From positions 1,193,001 to 1,257,000 of the forward strand of contig NZ_CP160797.1 in the NCBI RefSeq assembly GCF_040784915.1: a stretch of 64,000 nucleotides of DNA, written 5' to 3'. Position numbers and translations under genes: made by a program. Below are positions 8,652 to 17,142 of the stretch, in pieces. The notes under the pieces are model-generated. The model saw only the letters and a list, made by a program, of their open reading frames with translations. It did no database searches and had not been told where the DNA came from. Numbering within the stretch: the stretch's first letter is position 1; every line of letters begins with the position of its first letter. This DNA is from Bacillus vallismortis. Its GTDB lineage: Bacteria > Bacillota > Bacilli > Bacillales > Bacillaceae.

Positions 8652-9557
8652 ATGAAATTTGCGACAGGGGAACTTTACAACCGAAAGTTTGTCGGCCTGA
8701 TCATTGATGATGAGAAAATCATGGATTTGCAAAAGGCTGAGAAGAAACTGTTTGAACTTGAGACGATTCCGGGATCGCTGATTGAATGTATCGCAGAAGG
8801 GGATAAATTCGTTACGCATGCGAGGCAGCTGGCCGAGTGGGCAAAGAAACCGAATGATGAGCTGGGATCATTTATGTATTCATTATCTGAGGTGAAGCTC
8901 CATGCACCGATTCCTAGGCCATCAAAAAATATCATCTGCATCGGCAAAAACTATAGGGATCACGCGATTGAAATGGGAAGCGAGGCCGACATTCCGGAAC
9001 ATCCGATGGTATTTACAAAATCGCCGGTTACAGTTATAGGGCATGGTGATATCGTAAACAGCCATGAAGGGGTCACCTCTCAGCTTGATTATGAAGGAGA
9101 GCTTGCTGTCGTCATCGGAAAAAGCGGCAACCGTATATCAAAAGAAGACGCATATGACCATATTTTCGGATATACGATTGTGAATGATATCACGGCGCGT
9201 GATCTGCAAAAAAGGCATAAGCAGTTTTTTATCGGAAAAAGTCTGGATACAACATGTCCAATGGGGCCTGTGCTTGTACATAAATCATCGATTCAGGAGC
9301 CTGAGCGCCTCAAGGTTGAAACGAGAGTCAACGGTGAGCTGCGCCAATCCGGTTCGGCAAGCGATATGATCTTTTCCATTCCGGAGTTAATTGAAACCCT
9401 CTCGAAGGGGATGACGCTTGAAGCGGGAGACATCATTGCCACCGGTACGCCGTCTGGCGTCGGAAAGGGATTTGCGCCGCCGAAATTCTTGCGGTCAGGT
9501 GACAAAATCGACATTACGATTGATCCGATCGGAACGCTGTCAAACCCAATCGGCTGA
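8652..9557 (+). CDS. yisK: YisK, fumarylacetoacetate-hydrolase-family enzyme
   Basis: 301 residues with the FAH fold. ICIGKNYRDHA opens the catalytic domain at about residue 96; the metal ligands lie in DYEGELAVVIG, and GYTIVNDITARDLQ and TGTPSGVGKG follow, all typical of the FAHD1 branch (oxaloacetate decarboxylase or acylpyruvase). B. subtilis YisK has been reported to be an oxaloacetate decarboxylase that also interacts with the MreB homologue Mbl. Ribosome site ggaggaataac. A hairpin terminator follows, so it is probably monocistronic. Confidence 0.93.
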   Translation: MKFATGELYNRKFVGLIIDDEKIMDLQKAEKKLFELETIPGSLIECIAEGDKFVTHARQLAEWAKKPNDELGSFMYSLSEVKLHAPIPRPSKNIICIGKNYRDHAIEMGSEADIPEHPMVFTKSPVTVIGHGDIVNSHEGVTSQLDYEGELAVVIGKSGNRISKEDAYDHIFGYTIVNDITARDLQKRHKQFFIGKSLDTTCPMGPVLVHKSSIQEPERLKVETRVNGELRQSGSASDMIFSIPELIETLSKGMTLEAGDIIATGTPSGVGKGFAPPKFLRSGDKIDITIDPIGTLSNPIG

Positions 9558-9566
9558 ACCAAACAG

Positions 9567-9594
9567 AAGGGCGGACGCGGACCCGCCTTTTTTT
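9567..9594 (+). terminator. Terminator after yisK
   Basis: GGCGG and CCGCC arms separated by a short GC-rich loop, followed by seven T residues, ten bases after the yisK stop. Confidence 0.7.
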
Positions 9595-9672
9595 CTGAGA
9601 TTCATCTTTGTGGCAGAGGACAAGTTCATGGTACTATAAGTGGGGTAATTTATCTGATAGGGGGGAACCTGT

Positions 9673-10029
9673 ATGACACACTTACATATTACGACATGGG
9701 TGGTAGCGCTGATTCTGCTTTTCGTCAGCTACTCGCTGTATGCGTCAAGAAGTGCGAAGGGCGCAAAAATCACTCATATGATTCTGCGGTTATTCTATAT
9801 CTTAATTATTTTGACCGGAGCTTGGCTGTTTGTCGATTTCGCCAACTGGAACGGAGAATACGCCGGCAAAATGATTCTTGGCATTATCACTATCGGCCTG
9901 ATGGAAATGCTCCTCATCCGCAAGAAAAAAGAAAAATCAACCGGAGGCCTATGGATCGGCTTCGTCATTGTCCTTGTGCTGACAGTGCTGCTCGGTCTGC
10001 ATTTGCCAATCGGCTTTCACTTATTTTAA
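9673..10029 (+). CDS. yisL: YisL, four-helix membrane protein (DUF1516)
   Basis: 118 residues with four predicted membrane segments (approximately 6-23, 33-52, 59-78 and 92-112) separated by short basic loops such as SRSAKGAK and RKKKEKS. Matches the DUF1516/YisL family of Bacillus membrane proteins of unknown function. Strong ribosome site (aggggggaa). Flanked by terminators, so transcribed alone. No residues suggest catalysis or transport, and no function is assigned. Confidence 0.88.
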   Translation: MTHLHITTWVVALILLFVSYSLYASRSAKGAKITHMILRLFYILIILTGAWLFVDFANWNGEYAGKMILGIITIGLMEMLLIRKKKEKSTGGLWIGFVIVLVLTVLLGLHLPIGFHLF

Positions 10030-10042
10030 TAGAAACAGTGCG

Positions 10043-10077
10043 AACCCGGCTCTATGGATGGAGTCGGTTTTTTTTTT
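10043..10077 (+). terminator. Terminator after yisL
   Basis: Arms AACCCGGCTC and GAGTCGGTTT form an imperfect stem followed by a run of ten or more T. Confidence 0.75.
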
Positions 10078-10198
10078 GTGATTTATCCCTTATATTCCAA
10101 ATCATTTAAAATAACCTTAAAATTCCCTATAAGCGGTATCTCGTCCTATGAAATTATGATACCTTCAAGAAGATTCATTATTTTACAGGAGGGATATC

Positions 10199-12880
10199 AT
10201 GAAACGCAGAAAATTCAGCTCGTTGGTGGCGGCAGTGCTCATTTTTGCACTGATCTTCAGCCTTTTTTCTCCGGGAACCAAAGCGGCGGCCAGCGCGATC
10301 GATCAGGCGGCTGCTCTGGAAAACGGCAAAGAACAGACAGGCACCATGAAGGAACCGGAACAGGTGAAATGGTACAAAGTGACTCCGGGAAAAGCGGATA
10401 TTCAGAAAAACTCACATATGGCACTGACCGTAAAGAGTGATTCAGTATTGAATGTATCTGTATATCCAAGTATGGAAAAAGCGCTTAAAGATGAAACGTT
10501 TGAAATGTATCGTTCTTACACGGCGGAGGATGGAAAAAGCGAAGTGATTTTTCCGTACGCGTGGAGCGGCCCCTACTATGTAAAAGTTGAATACCTCGGG
10601 GAAGAAGAACCAGAGGACGGCGGAACGGCGGAAGCAGCCGCGGAAGCCAAGTATACGATTGGGTATAAAGGCACGAAAAAGCAACCGTCAGATTTAGAAC
10701 AGGAAGAAGCTTGTCCGGTAGAAATGAGTGTCGATCAGAAAAAATCGGGAAAAAGCATCCTGGACAAGCTGAGAGCGATTCGCGATGACCAGTTAAACCA
10801 AACAGCAGAAGGCAAAGAACTGACAAGCCTTTATTACAAAGCGGCACCGTTTATTGTGGCAAAGCTCGCATTCAATAAAACAGCGAGAAATGAAATCTAT
10901 CAGGATCTTGTGACATTAAAGCCGTTGTTTGATGATGTGTCAGAAAACGGTGCATCATCTTCATATCAGATAACTGAAAAGGATCAAAAAGCGATCAATC
11001 GGCTATACGAGAATGCTTTACAATCCGTCCCGTCTTTCCTTAAAAAGGAGATAAAGAAACAGGCGGAACGATTCAATATCGAGCAGCTGCAAGGCAAAAC
11101 AGCTGGAGCGATTTTAACTGAAAATAAACTTGCGGCAAAAAGTGAAGTTCAGAAAACAAAGGTCATTTTCAAGGTGAAGAACAATAAAAGCCTCTCATCC
11201 GTACATAATGAAATGAAGGGCTTTTCTGCAAGCGCGCAATCGAAAAAAGACATTTCCAATGTGAAAAAGGCAAAGAAACTGTTTGACAATCTTTATTCAT
11301 TTGAGCTTCCGAAAGACGAAAAACAGAACGGCACATATACGGCAAGCGCAAAACGGGTCAAAAGCGCTGCTGCGACATTATCCAAGATGTCTAACGTAGA
11401 GTTTGCGGAACCTGTGCAGGAATACAAAAGCCTGTCAAACGATATTCAATATCCTTACCAATGGCCGCTTAAAAACAACGGTGAAAACGGCGGTGTTAAA
11501 AACGCGGATGTGAAATACGAGCCTGCCAGCTCCCTGCTGTCCAAACGCAAGCTGAACGATACATTCATTGCGGTCGTAGACACAGGTGTGGACAGCACAC
11601 TTGCCGATTTAAAAGGAAAAGTAAGAACAGATCTCGGACGCAATTTTGTCGGACGGAATAACAACGCAATGGACGATCAGGGGCATGGGACGCACGTCGC
11701 CGGCATTATCGCCGCTCAAAGCGATAATGGCTATTCAATGACTGGTTTAAACGCCAAAGCGAAAATCATCCCGGTAAAAGTGCTTGATTCCACAGGAGCC
11801 GGAGATACTGAACAAATTGCCCTTGGCATCAAATATGCTGCTGACAAAGGGGCAAAGGTGATTAATTTAAGTTTAGGCGGAGGCTACAGCCGCGTACTTG
11901 AATTTGCTTTGAAATACGCGGCTGACAAAAATGTCCTGATTGCCGCAGCCAGCGGAAATGACGGAGCCAATTCCTTATCTTATCCCGCTTCTTCTAAATA
12001 TGTGATGTCAGTCGGAGCAACGAACCGCATGGATGTGACCGCAGATTTCTCTAACTATGGAAAAGGTCTTGATATCTCCGCGCCAGGGTCTGATATCCCG
12101 AGCTTAGTGCCGAACGGAAATGTCACGTACATGAGCGGAACGTCTATGGCGACACCGTATGCTGCCGCTGCTGCAGGCTTGCTGTTTGCACAAAACCCTA
12201 AGCTGAAAAGAACAGAAGCAGAGGATATTTTGAAAAAGACGGCGGATGATATTTCGTTTGAAAGTGTCGATGGCGAAGAAGAAGAATTGTATGACGATTA
12301 TGGTGATCCGATTGACATTCCGAAGATCCCCGGAGTTGACTGGCACTCAGGCTACGGGCGGCTGAATGTCATGAAGGCTGTCAGCGCAGTTGATGTACAG
12401 CTCAAAGTCAACAAGCTTGAAAGCACACAAACAGCCGTCAGAGGAAGCGCGAAGGAAGGCACGCTTATCGAAGTGATGAGCGGCAAGAAAAAACTCGGCA
12501 GCGCCAAAGCCGGAAAAAATGGTGCATTTAAGGTCACTATCCCAACTCAAAAACAAGATCAAATACTGTATGTAAAAGCAGCAAAAGGCGATGCGAAAAC
12601 GTCGTATAAAATTGTCGTTGTCAAAGGAAAACCTTCAGGCACACCGAAAGTAAACGCAGTGAAAACGAAAGATACGGCAGTGAAAGGAAAGGCGAACAGC
12701 AAAGCAATGATCAGAGTGAAAAACAAATCAAAGAAAGTCATCGCTTCTGCCAAAGCTGACGCGAAAGGAACGTTCACGGTGAAAATCAAAAAACAAAAAG
12801 CCGGAACGGTGCTGTACGTCACGGCTGCTGATACAGACAAAAAAGAAAGCAAGAATGTAAAAGTCGTCGTTGAAAAATAA
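10199..12880 (+). CDS. wprA: WprA, cell-wall-associated subtilisin-like protease
   Basis: 893-residue secreted precursor. A Sec signal peptide (KRRK then a hydrophobic core ending before KAAAS) precedes a long N-terminal propart that gives wall protein CWBP23. The subtilisin domain has Asp461 (VVDTGVD), His496 (HGTHVAGI) and Ser649 (SGTSMATP), and corresponds to CWBP52. The C-terminus, from about residue 735, holds two tandem Ig-like repeats, each with a Val-rich strand and a YV(K/T)AA strand, probably for wall association. WprA degrades misfolded secreted proteins at the wall. Ribosome site ggagggatatc; hairpin terminator downstream. Confidence 0.97.
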   Translation: MKRRKFSSLVAAVLIFALIFSLFSPGTKAAASAIDQAAALENGKEQTGTMKEPEQVKWYKVTPGKADIQKNSHMALTVKSDSVLNVSVYPSMEKALKDETFEMYRSYTAEDGKSEVIFPYAWSGPYYVKVEYLGEEEPEDGGTAEAAAEAKYTIGYKGTKKQPSDLEQEEACPVEMSVDQKKSGKSILDKLRAIRDDQLNQTAEGKELTSLYYKAAPFIVAKLAFNKTARNEIYQDLVTLKPLFDDVSENGASSSYQITEKDQKAINRLYENALQSVPSFLKKEIKKQAERFNIEQLQGKTAGAILTENKLAAKSEVQKTKVIFKVKNNKSLSSVHNEMKGFSASAQSKKDISNVKKAKKLFDNLYSFELPKDEKQNGTYTASAKRVKSAAATLSKMSNVEFAEPVQEYKSLSNDIQYPYQWPLKNNGENGGVKNADVKYEPASSLLSKRKLNDTFIAVVDTGVDSTLADLKGKVRTDLGRNFVGRNNNAMDDQGHGTHVAGIIAAQSDNGYSMTGLNAKAKIIPVKVLDSTGAGDTEQIALGIKYAADKGAKVINLSLGGGYSRVLEFALKYAADKNVLIAAASGNDGANSLSYPASSKYVMSVGATNRMDVTADFSNYGKGLDISAPGSDIPSLVPNGNVTYMSGTSMATPYAAAAAGLLFAQNPKLKRTEAEDILKKTADDISFESVDGEEEELYDDYGDPIDIPKIPGVDWHSGYGRLNVMKAVSAVDVQLKVNKLESTQTAVRGSAKEGTLIEVMSGKKKLGSAKAGKNGAFKVTIPTQKQDQILYVKAAKGDAKTSYKIVVVKGKPSGTPKVNAVKTKDTAVKGKANSKAMIRVKNKSKKVIASAKADAKGTFTVKIKKQKAGTVLYVTAADTDKKESKNVKVVVEK

Positions 12881-12882
12881 CC

Positions 12883-12915
12883 AAAAAGCGGTGCTCGCTG
12901 CACCGCTTTTTTTAT
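12883..12915. terminator. Bidirectional terminator between wprA and yisN
   Basis: AAAAAGCGGTG and CACCGCTTTTT arms with a six-base loop between convergent wprA and yisN. Confidence 0.85.
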
Positions 12916-13469
12916 TTGCGCCCCCGCTGGACCGCTGAATACATAATGGATCGCTTTCCGTTTGATGCCGTCCATTCGAACCGGTCTCCTGTCCCTTCGC
13001 TGCTATAGTGATGCTGCATCGCGCATTGGGCGGTGTCGTTTGAAAAGTGATAAAAAGAAACACCCTGCTCCTCCGATGTATTCGTAAAGACTCCTTTATT
13101 ATAAGAAAACACGCAATCGAATACCGATAAGCCAAAGCTGTGCAAATGCTGTAAAAATGCGAGAAAGGTTTCGTCATCAAGCGAATCCAAAAGCGTCATG
13201 AGCGGGCGCTTGACTGATTTCTCATAGCGGATGCGTTCTCCGCCTGAAAGGGAGATGTTTTCTTCACCGCATGCCAGAATTGATTTATCCTGAAAGCCGG
13301 CCGGTTCCCACTTTCCTTTATGATGGAGCCAGATTGGGCTGTGATGCAGACTGTCTGCCAGCAGTATATCGCCTTCTCCGTTTTCGATTAAACAGATTCC
13401 ATCTTCGATGAGGATGGTGCCGTATTCCCATTTTCGTTCCTCTTTATATAATAATTGTTTCCGTTTCAT
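12912..13469 (-). CDS. yisN: YisN, uncharacterised protein
   Basis: 185 residues, soluble, with no signal peptide. The first half looks like a beta-rich domain (YGTILIEDGICLIENGEGDILLA), the second half is mixed, with a central helical stretch FLAFLQHLHSFGLSVFDCVF. A longer frame to 13547 exists, but the ATG at 13469 has aaaaaggag nine bases upstream and is chosen. No motif identifies a function. Divergent from asnO, with about 170 bases between the two starts. Named by position and resemblance only. Confidence 0.7.
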   Translation of the reverse strand: MKRKQLLYKEERKWEYGTILIEDGICLIENGEGDILLADSLHHSPIWLHHKGKWEPAGFQDKSILACGEENISLSGGERIRYEKSVKRPLMTLLDSLDDETFLAFLQHLHSFGLSVFDCVFSYNKGVFTNTSEEQGVSFYHFSNDTAQCAMQHHYSSEGTGDRFEWTASNGKRSIMYSAVQRGRK

Positions 13470-13638
13470 GCATGCTGTCTCCTTTTTCTTCTTTCCTCTC
13501 CTTTCTTTCCAATTCAAGCCTGTCCCATACAACTCTTTTGTGGACAAATCAACTATCTGCCTATAGATGCATAAACTTACTAAGGTGCTGAAAGAAACGA
13601 AATTGTGACGAAAGAAACGGGATTGGAGCTGATATCAC

Positions 13639-15483
13639 ATGTGTGGAATTACGGGTTGGGTCGATTTTAAAAAGCAGCTCGTCCAGGAAAAACAAACGAT
13701 CAACAGAATGACAGACACTCTTTCCAAACGGGGGCCTGATGATTCTAACGTTTGGGGGGAGCACCATGTTTTATTCGGACATAAAAGGCTTGCGGTCGTT
13801 GATATCGAAGGCGGGCGCCAGCCGATGGCATGCACCTATAAAGGAGATACGTACACCATTATTTACAATGGCGAGCTGTATAACACGGAAGATCTGCGCA
13901 AAGAATTGCGGGCGCGGGGCCATCAGTTCGAGCGAACGTCAGATACCGAGGTGCTGCTGCACAGCTACATTGAATGGCAGGAAGACTGTGTAGACCATCT
14001 CAATGGCATATTCGCTTTTGCTGTGTGGGATGAAAAGCGTGAACTGCTGTTTGCCGCGAGAGACCGTCTCGGCGTGAAGCCGTTTTTTTATACGGAGCAG
14101 GGGTCTTCTTTTCTCTTCGGGTCAGAAATCAAAGCGATTCTCGCACACCCTCATATAAAAGCCCGAGTGGACAGAACAGGACTTTCTGAAATTTTCGGAC
14201 TTGGACCGTCCAGAACCCCGGGTACTGGCGTATTTAAAGGCGTGAAAGAAGTCCGGCCGGCTCACGCGCTGACGTTTTCCAAAGACGGGCTGAACATTTG
14301 GCGTTATTGGAATGTTGAAAGCGAAAAACATACGGACAGTTTTGATGACACGGTTGCCAATGTCAGGTCGTTGTTTCAGGATGCGGTGACGCGGCAGCTT
14401 GTATCGGATGTGCCGGTTTGTACGTTCCTATCAGGCGGACTGGATTCAAGCGCCATTACAGCGGTTGCGGCAGGCCATTTTGAAAAGGAAGGAAAAGCCC
14501 CGCTTCATACTTATTCGATTGATTACGAAGAGAATGATAAATTTTTTCAAGCAAGCGCTTTTCAGCCGAATGACGATGGGCCTTGGATTGAAAAAATGAC
14601 AGATGCCTTCAGCACAACGCACCACAAATGCGTCATCAGCCAAAAGGATCTCGTCGATCATTTAGAGGAAGCCGTATTGGTTAAAGACTTGCCGGGAATG
14701 GCTGATGTCGACTCATCCCTGTTGTGGTTTTGCCGGGAAATCAAAAAGGACTTTGTCGTCAGCCTGTCGGGAGAGTGCGCGGATGAGATTTTCGGAGGGT
14801 ATCCGTGGTTCCATACAGCAGACGTTGAGTCGGGATTTCCGTGGATGAGATCGACAGAGGAGCGGATCAAGCTGCTATCTGAATCATGGCAGAAAAAATT
14901 GAATCTAAAAGAATACGTAAATGCCAAATACGAAGAAACCTTGGCGGAAACACCATTATTAGACGGAGAAACGGGTGTGGACAAAGCAAGAAGACAGTTA
15001 TTCTATTTAAATATGCTTTGGTTTATGACGAACCTTTTGGATCGGAAGGACCGCATGAGCATGGGAGCGAGCCTTGAAGTGCGGGTGCCGTTCGCCGATC
15101 ACCGGCTCGTGGAATATGTTTGGAATATCCCATGGGAAACGAAAATGCATGACAACCGGGAAAAAGGCATTTTGCGCAAAGCGCTAGAGGGCATTTTGCC
15201 TGATGACATTCTGTATCGCAAAAAAAGCCCGTATCCGAAAACACACCACCCTGAATATACAAAAGGCGTCAGCGAATGGCTGAAAACGATCAGAAGCCAA
15301 AAGGACTCCGTGCTCCATACCCTGCTGGACAGAAAACAATTGGATCAGCTCTTAGAAACGGAAGGCTCCTCCTTCAAGGTTCCGTGGTTCGGACAGCTCA
15401 TGAAGGGGCCTCAGCTGATCGCCCACCTTGCCCAAATTCATACGTGGTTTGAAGCGTATCGCATTGATATTGATGAGGGATAA
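13639..15483 (+). CDS. asnO: AsnO, glutamine-dependent asparagine synthetase
   Basis: 614 residues. MCGITGW provides the N-terminal nucleophile Cys2 of the class II glutaminase domain (about 1-200; NGELYN and the GDGD-region equivalents are present). The synthetase domain contains the pyrophosphate loop SGGLDSS near residue 265. In B. subtilis three paralogues exist (AsnB, AsnH, AsnO) and AsnO is the one needed for sporulation. Start fixed by Cys2. A strong terminator follows. Confidence 0.96.
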   Translation: MCGITGWVDFKKQLVQEKQTINRMTDTLSKRGPDDSNVWGEHHVLFGHKRLAVVDIEGGRQPMACTYKGDTYTIIYNGELYNTEDLRKELRARGHQFERTSDTEVLLHSYIEWQEDCVDHLNGIFAFAVWDEKRELLFAARDRLGVKPFFYTEQGSSFLFGSEIKAILAHPHIKARVDRTGLSEIFGLGPSRTPGTGVFKGVKEVRPAHALTFSKDGLNIWRYWNVESEKHTDSFDDTVANVRSLFQDAVTRQLVSDVPVCTFLSGGLDSSAITAVAAGHFEKEGKAPLHTYSIDYEENDKFFQASAFQPNDDGPWIEKMTDAFSTTHHKCVISQKDLVDHLEEAVLVKDLPGMADVDSSLLWFCREIKKDFVVSLSGECADEIFGGYPWFHTADVESGFPWMRSTEERIKLLSESWQKKLNLKEYVNAKYEETLAETPLLDGETGVDKARRQLFYLNMLWFMTNLLDRKDRMSMGASLEVRVPFADHRLVEYVWNIPWETKMHDNREKGILRKALEGILPDDILYRKKSPYPKTHHPEYTKGVSEWLKTIRSQKDSVLHTLLDRKQLDQLLETEGSSFKVPWFGQLMKGPQLIAHLAQIHTWFEAYRIDIDEG

Positions 15484-15522
15484 AGATATTTAACATTATG
15501 ATCTAGAAGGTATATATATAAA

Positions 15523-15570
15523 CAAAAAAGGATAGGTGAGCAGAAAATATGCTCTACTTATCCTTTTTTT
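15523..15570. terminator. Terminator after asnO
   Basis: A long, partly interrupted hairpin: AAAAAAGGATA with GTGAGCA pairs to TGCTC-ACTTATCC, followed by seven T. It can also serve yizA transcripts arriving from the other side. Confidence 0.8.
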
Positions 15571-15620
15571 GTACTGCAGAACCAATTTCGACTTGTTGTT
15601 GCACGAAAGCCCCCGTTACT

Positions 15621-16088
15621 TCAATAGTTCAATTTTCTCCCAATGAAATTAGCTGATATAGGGCTTAATTTTAATTCCCTAGCCCATACAGAAAGTTGGC
15701 CAATATGGTGAATTTCGTGAGCAATGATATGGTGTAATATATCATCTCTCGTATATAAAACCTCTTTATCCCAAGGAACGCTTACAAGTTCATCTTTTAT
15801 TTCATCTGAATTTGTTTCTAAAAAGTCAATAATGTCAGTTCGGAAACTAATTGAAAGGGATTGAACCTTCTCTAGTGTATGATAATCAGCGAACTGAACA
15901 ACGATATCTTCTTTCCCTTGGATAGCACGAACCCAACTATATTCCACGTCAATAATATGAAAAAGGGTATATAAAATACTTCCTACCCCACCAAGATGGT
16001 TTTTCAGTAACTCTTCAGTGGATAGTTGATGACACCAAGTAAACCATTCATCTCTTACCTGCCAGTTATACTCAAAAAATTTTATCAC
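15621..16088 (-). CDS. yizA: YizA, DinB-family metal-binding protein
   Basis: 155 residues with the DinB/YfiT four-helix layout. The metal triad is His in LFHIIDVEYSW, then the paired histidines in HHIIAHEIHHIGQ near residues 120-131. GTG start at 16088 with ggagtgat upstream. Members are often thiol-dependent transferases or stress proteins; no substrate can be given. The gene is markedly AT-rich (about 35% G+C over the 240 bases counted at 15661-15900) compared with about 57% in a sampled yisP stretch, which suggests recent acquisition. A second DinB gene, yisT, lies 6 kb away. Confidence 0.85.
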   Translation of the reverse strand: MIKFFEYNWQVRDEWFTWCHQLSTEELLKNHLGGVGSILYTLFHIIDVEYSWVRAIQGKEDIVVQFADYHTLEKVQSLSISFRTDIIDFLETNSDEIKDELVSVPWDKEVLYTRDDILHHIIAHEIHHIGQLSVWARELKLSPISANFIGRKLNY

Positions 16089-16318
16089 TTAAATCACTCC
16101 AATAATAGGATACATCAAATAACAATTATCCTTTTTCCCTTACATTCCTCCTTTTATTGAAGTAACCTGCCTGTGACATGAAAGGCAAGTTTAGCTGTCA
16201 TCATAAAAACATACACTCACTTATCTTTTACAAAGTGGGAATCGGCTTTTTCTTCATATACAATTGGGAGAAAACATAATAGACTTGAAGAAGCAGTGAT
16301 ACATAGGAGTGAAAAGAA

Positions 16319-17107
16319 ATGAAAGAGATAAAAGAAGCCTATCAGCAGTGTGGGCAGATCGTCAGCGCCCGCGAACCAGCCTGCTACAAAGCATTCTCGT
16401 TTCTGCCGCTGAAGCAAAGACAGGCCGCTTGGGCGGTCATGGCGTTTTGCCATACGGCGGCCAGTGCGGATGAGAAGGCGTTATTTGCCATGGAAGCTGA
16501 GGCGGAACAGGTTTTTTCCGGGACATATAACGGAAATGATTATTTATGGAAGGCTTTCGGCCATACGTATCAGACCTTTACATTGGACAGCGGGCCGTTC
16601 CGTGAGTTCATTGCCGGACAGAAAGCGGAAGATAAACCGTTCGAAAGCCTTGATGAACTGCTCATGCACGCATATCAGACGGGTGGTGCGGCCGGATTGA
16701 TGCTGCTGCCGATACTGACACGCCGAAACCAAGATCAGCTCAAACAAGCAGCCGTCTCTCTCGGCTTGGCTATACAGCTGATTCAAATCTTAAGAGATAT
16801 CGGCACGGATCAACAGCAAAAAAGCCGCATCCCTCGGCAGGTGATGCAGCAATTTGGATATACAGAGGACGATCTTCAGAAGGGCGTCGTCAATAAGCCG
16901 TTCACCATGACATGGGAGTATATCGCTTTTGAAGCGGAAGCCTACCTTGAAGAGTGCCAGGATGCCTTGTCGCTATTCCCAATGTATTCGCAAAAAACGG
17001 TGAAAGCCGCTCTTCATTTGTACCGTGCTGTTTTAGAAAAAATCCGGTCGGAGCAATACGATGTCTTTCAACATCAATACACTGTCACAGAGAACGAAGC
17101 GTTCTGA
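16319..17107 (+). CDS. yisP: YisP, squalene/phytoene-synthase-fold farnesyl diphosphatase
   Basis: 262 residues of the trans-isoprenyl head-to-head synthase fold. The second motif is recognisable (LRDIGTDQQQ, then RIPRQ), but where true synthases have an Asp-rich first motif this protein has CHTAASADE, lacking the first aspartates. This agrees with published work showing that B. subtilis YisP is a farnesyl-diphosphate phosphatase making farnesol, not a squalene synthase; it affects biofilm formation. Ribosome site aggagtg. Convergent with yisQ across a hairpin. Confidence 0.92.
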   Translation: MKEIKEAYQQCGQIVSAREPACYKAFSFLPLKQRQAAWAVMAFCHTAASADEKALFAMEAEAEQVFSGTYNGNDYLWKAFGHTYQTFTLDSGPFREFIAGQKAEDKPFESLDELLMHAYQTGGAAGLMLLPILTRRNQDQLKQAAVSLGLAIQLIQILRDIGTDQQQKSRIPRQVMQQFGYTEDDLQKGVVNKPFTMTWEYIAFEAEAYLEECQDALSLFPMYSQKTVKAALHLYRAVLEKIRSEQYDVFQHQYTVTENEAF

Positions 17108-17111
17108 TATC

Positions 17112-17142
17112 TAAAAAACACCCGGCCTTGAACCGGGTGTTA
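17112..17142. terminator. Bidirectional terminator between yisP and yisQ
   Basis: AACACCCGG and CCGGGTGTT arms with a seven-base loop; overlaps the yisQ stop codon. Confidence 0.75.
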
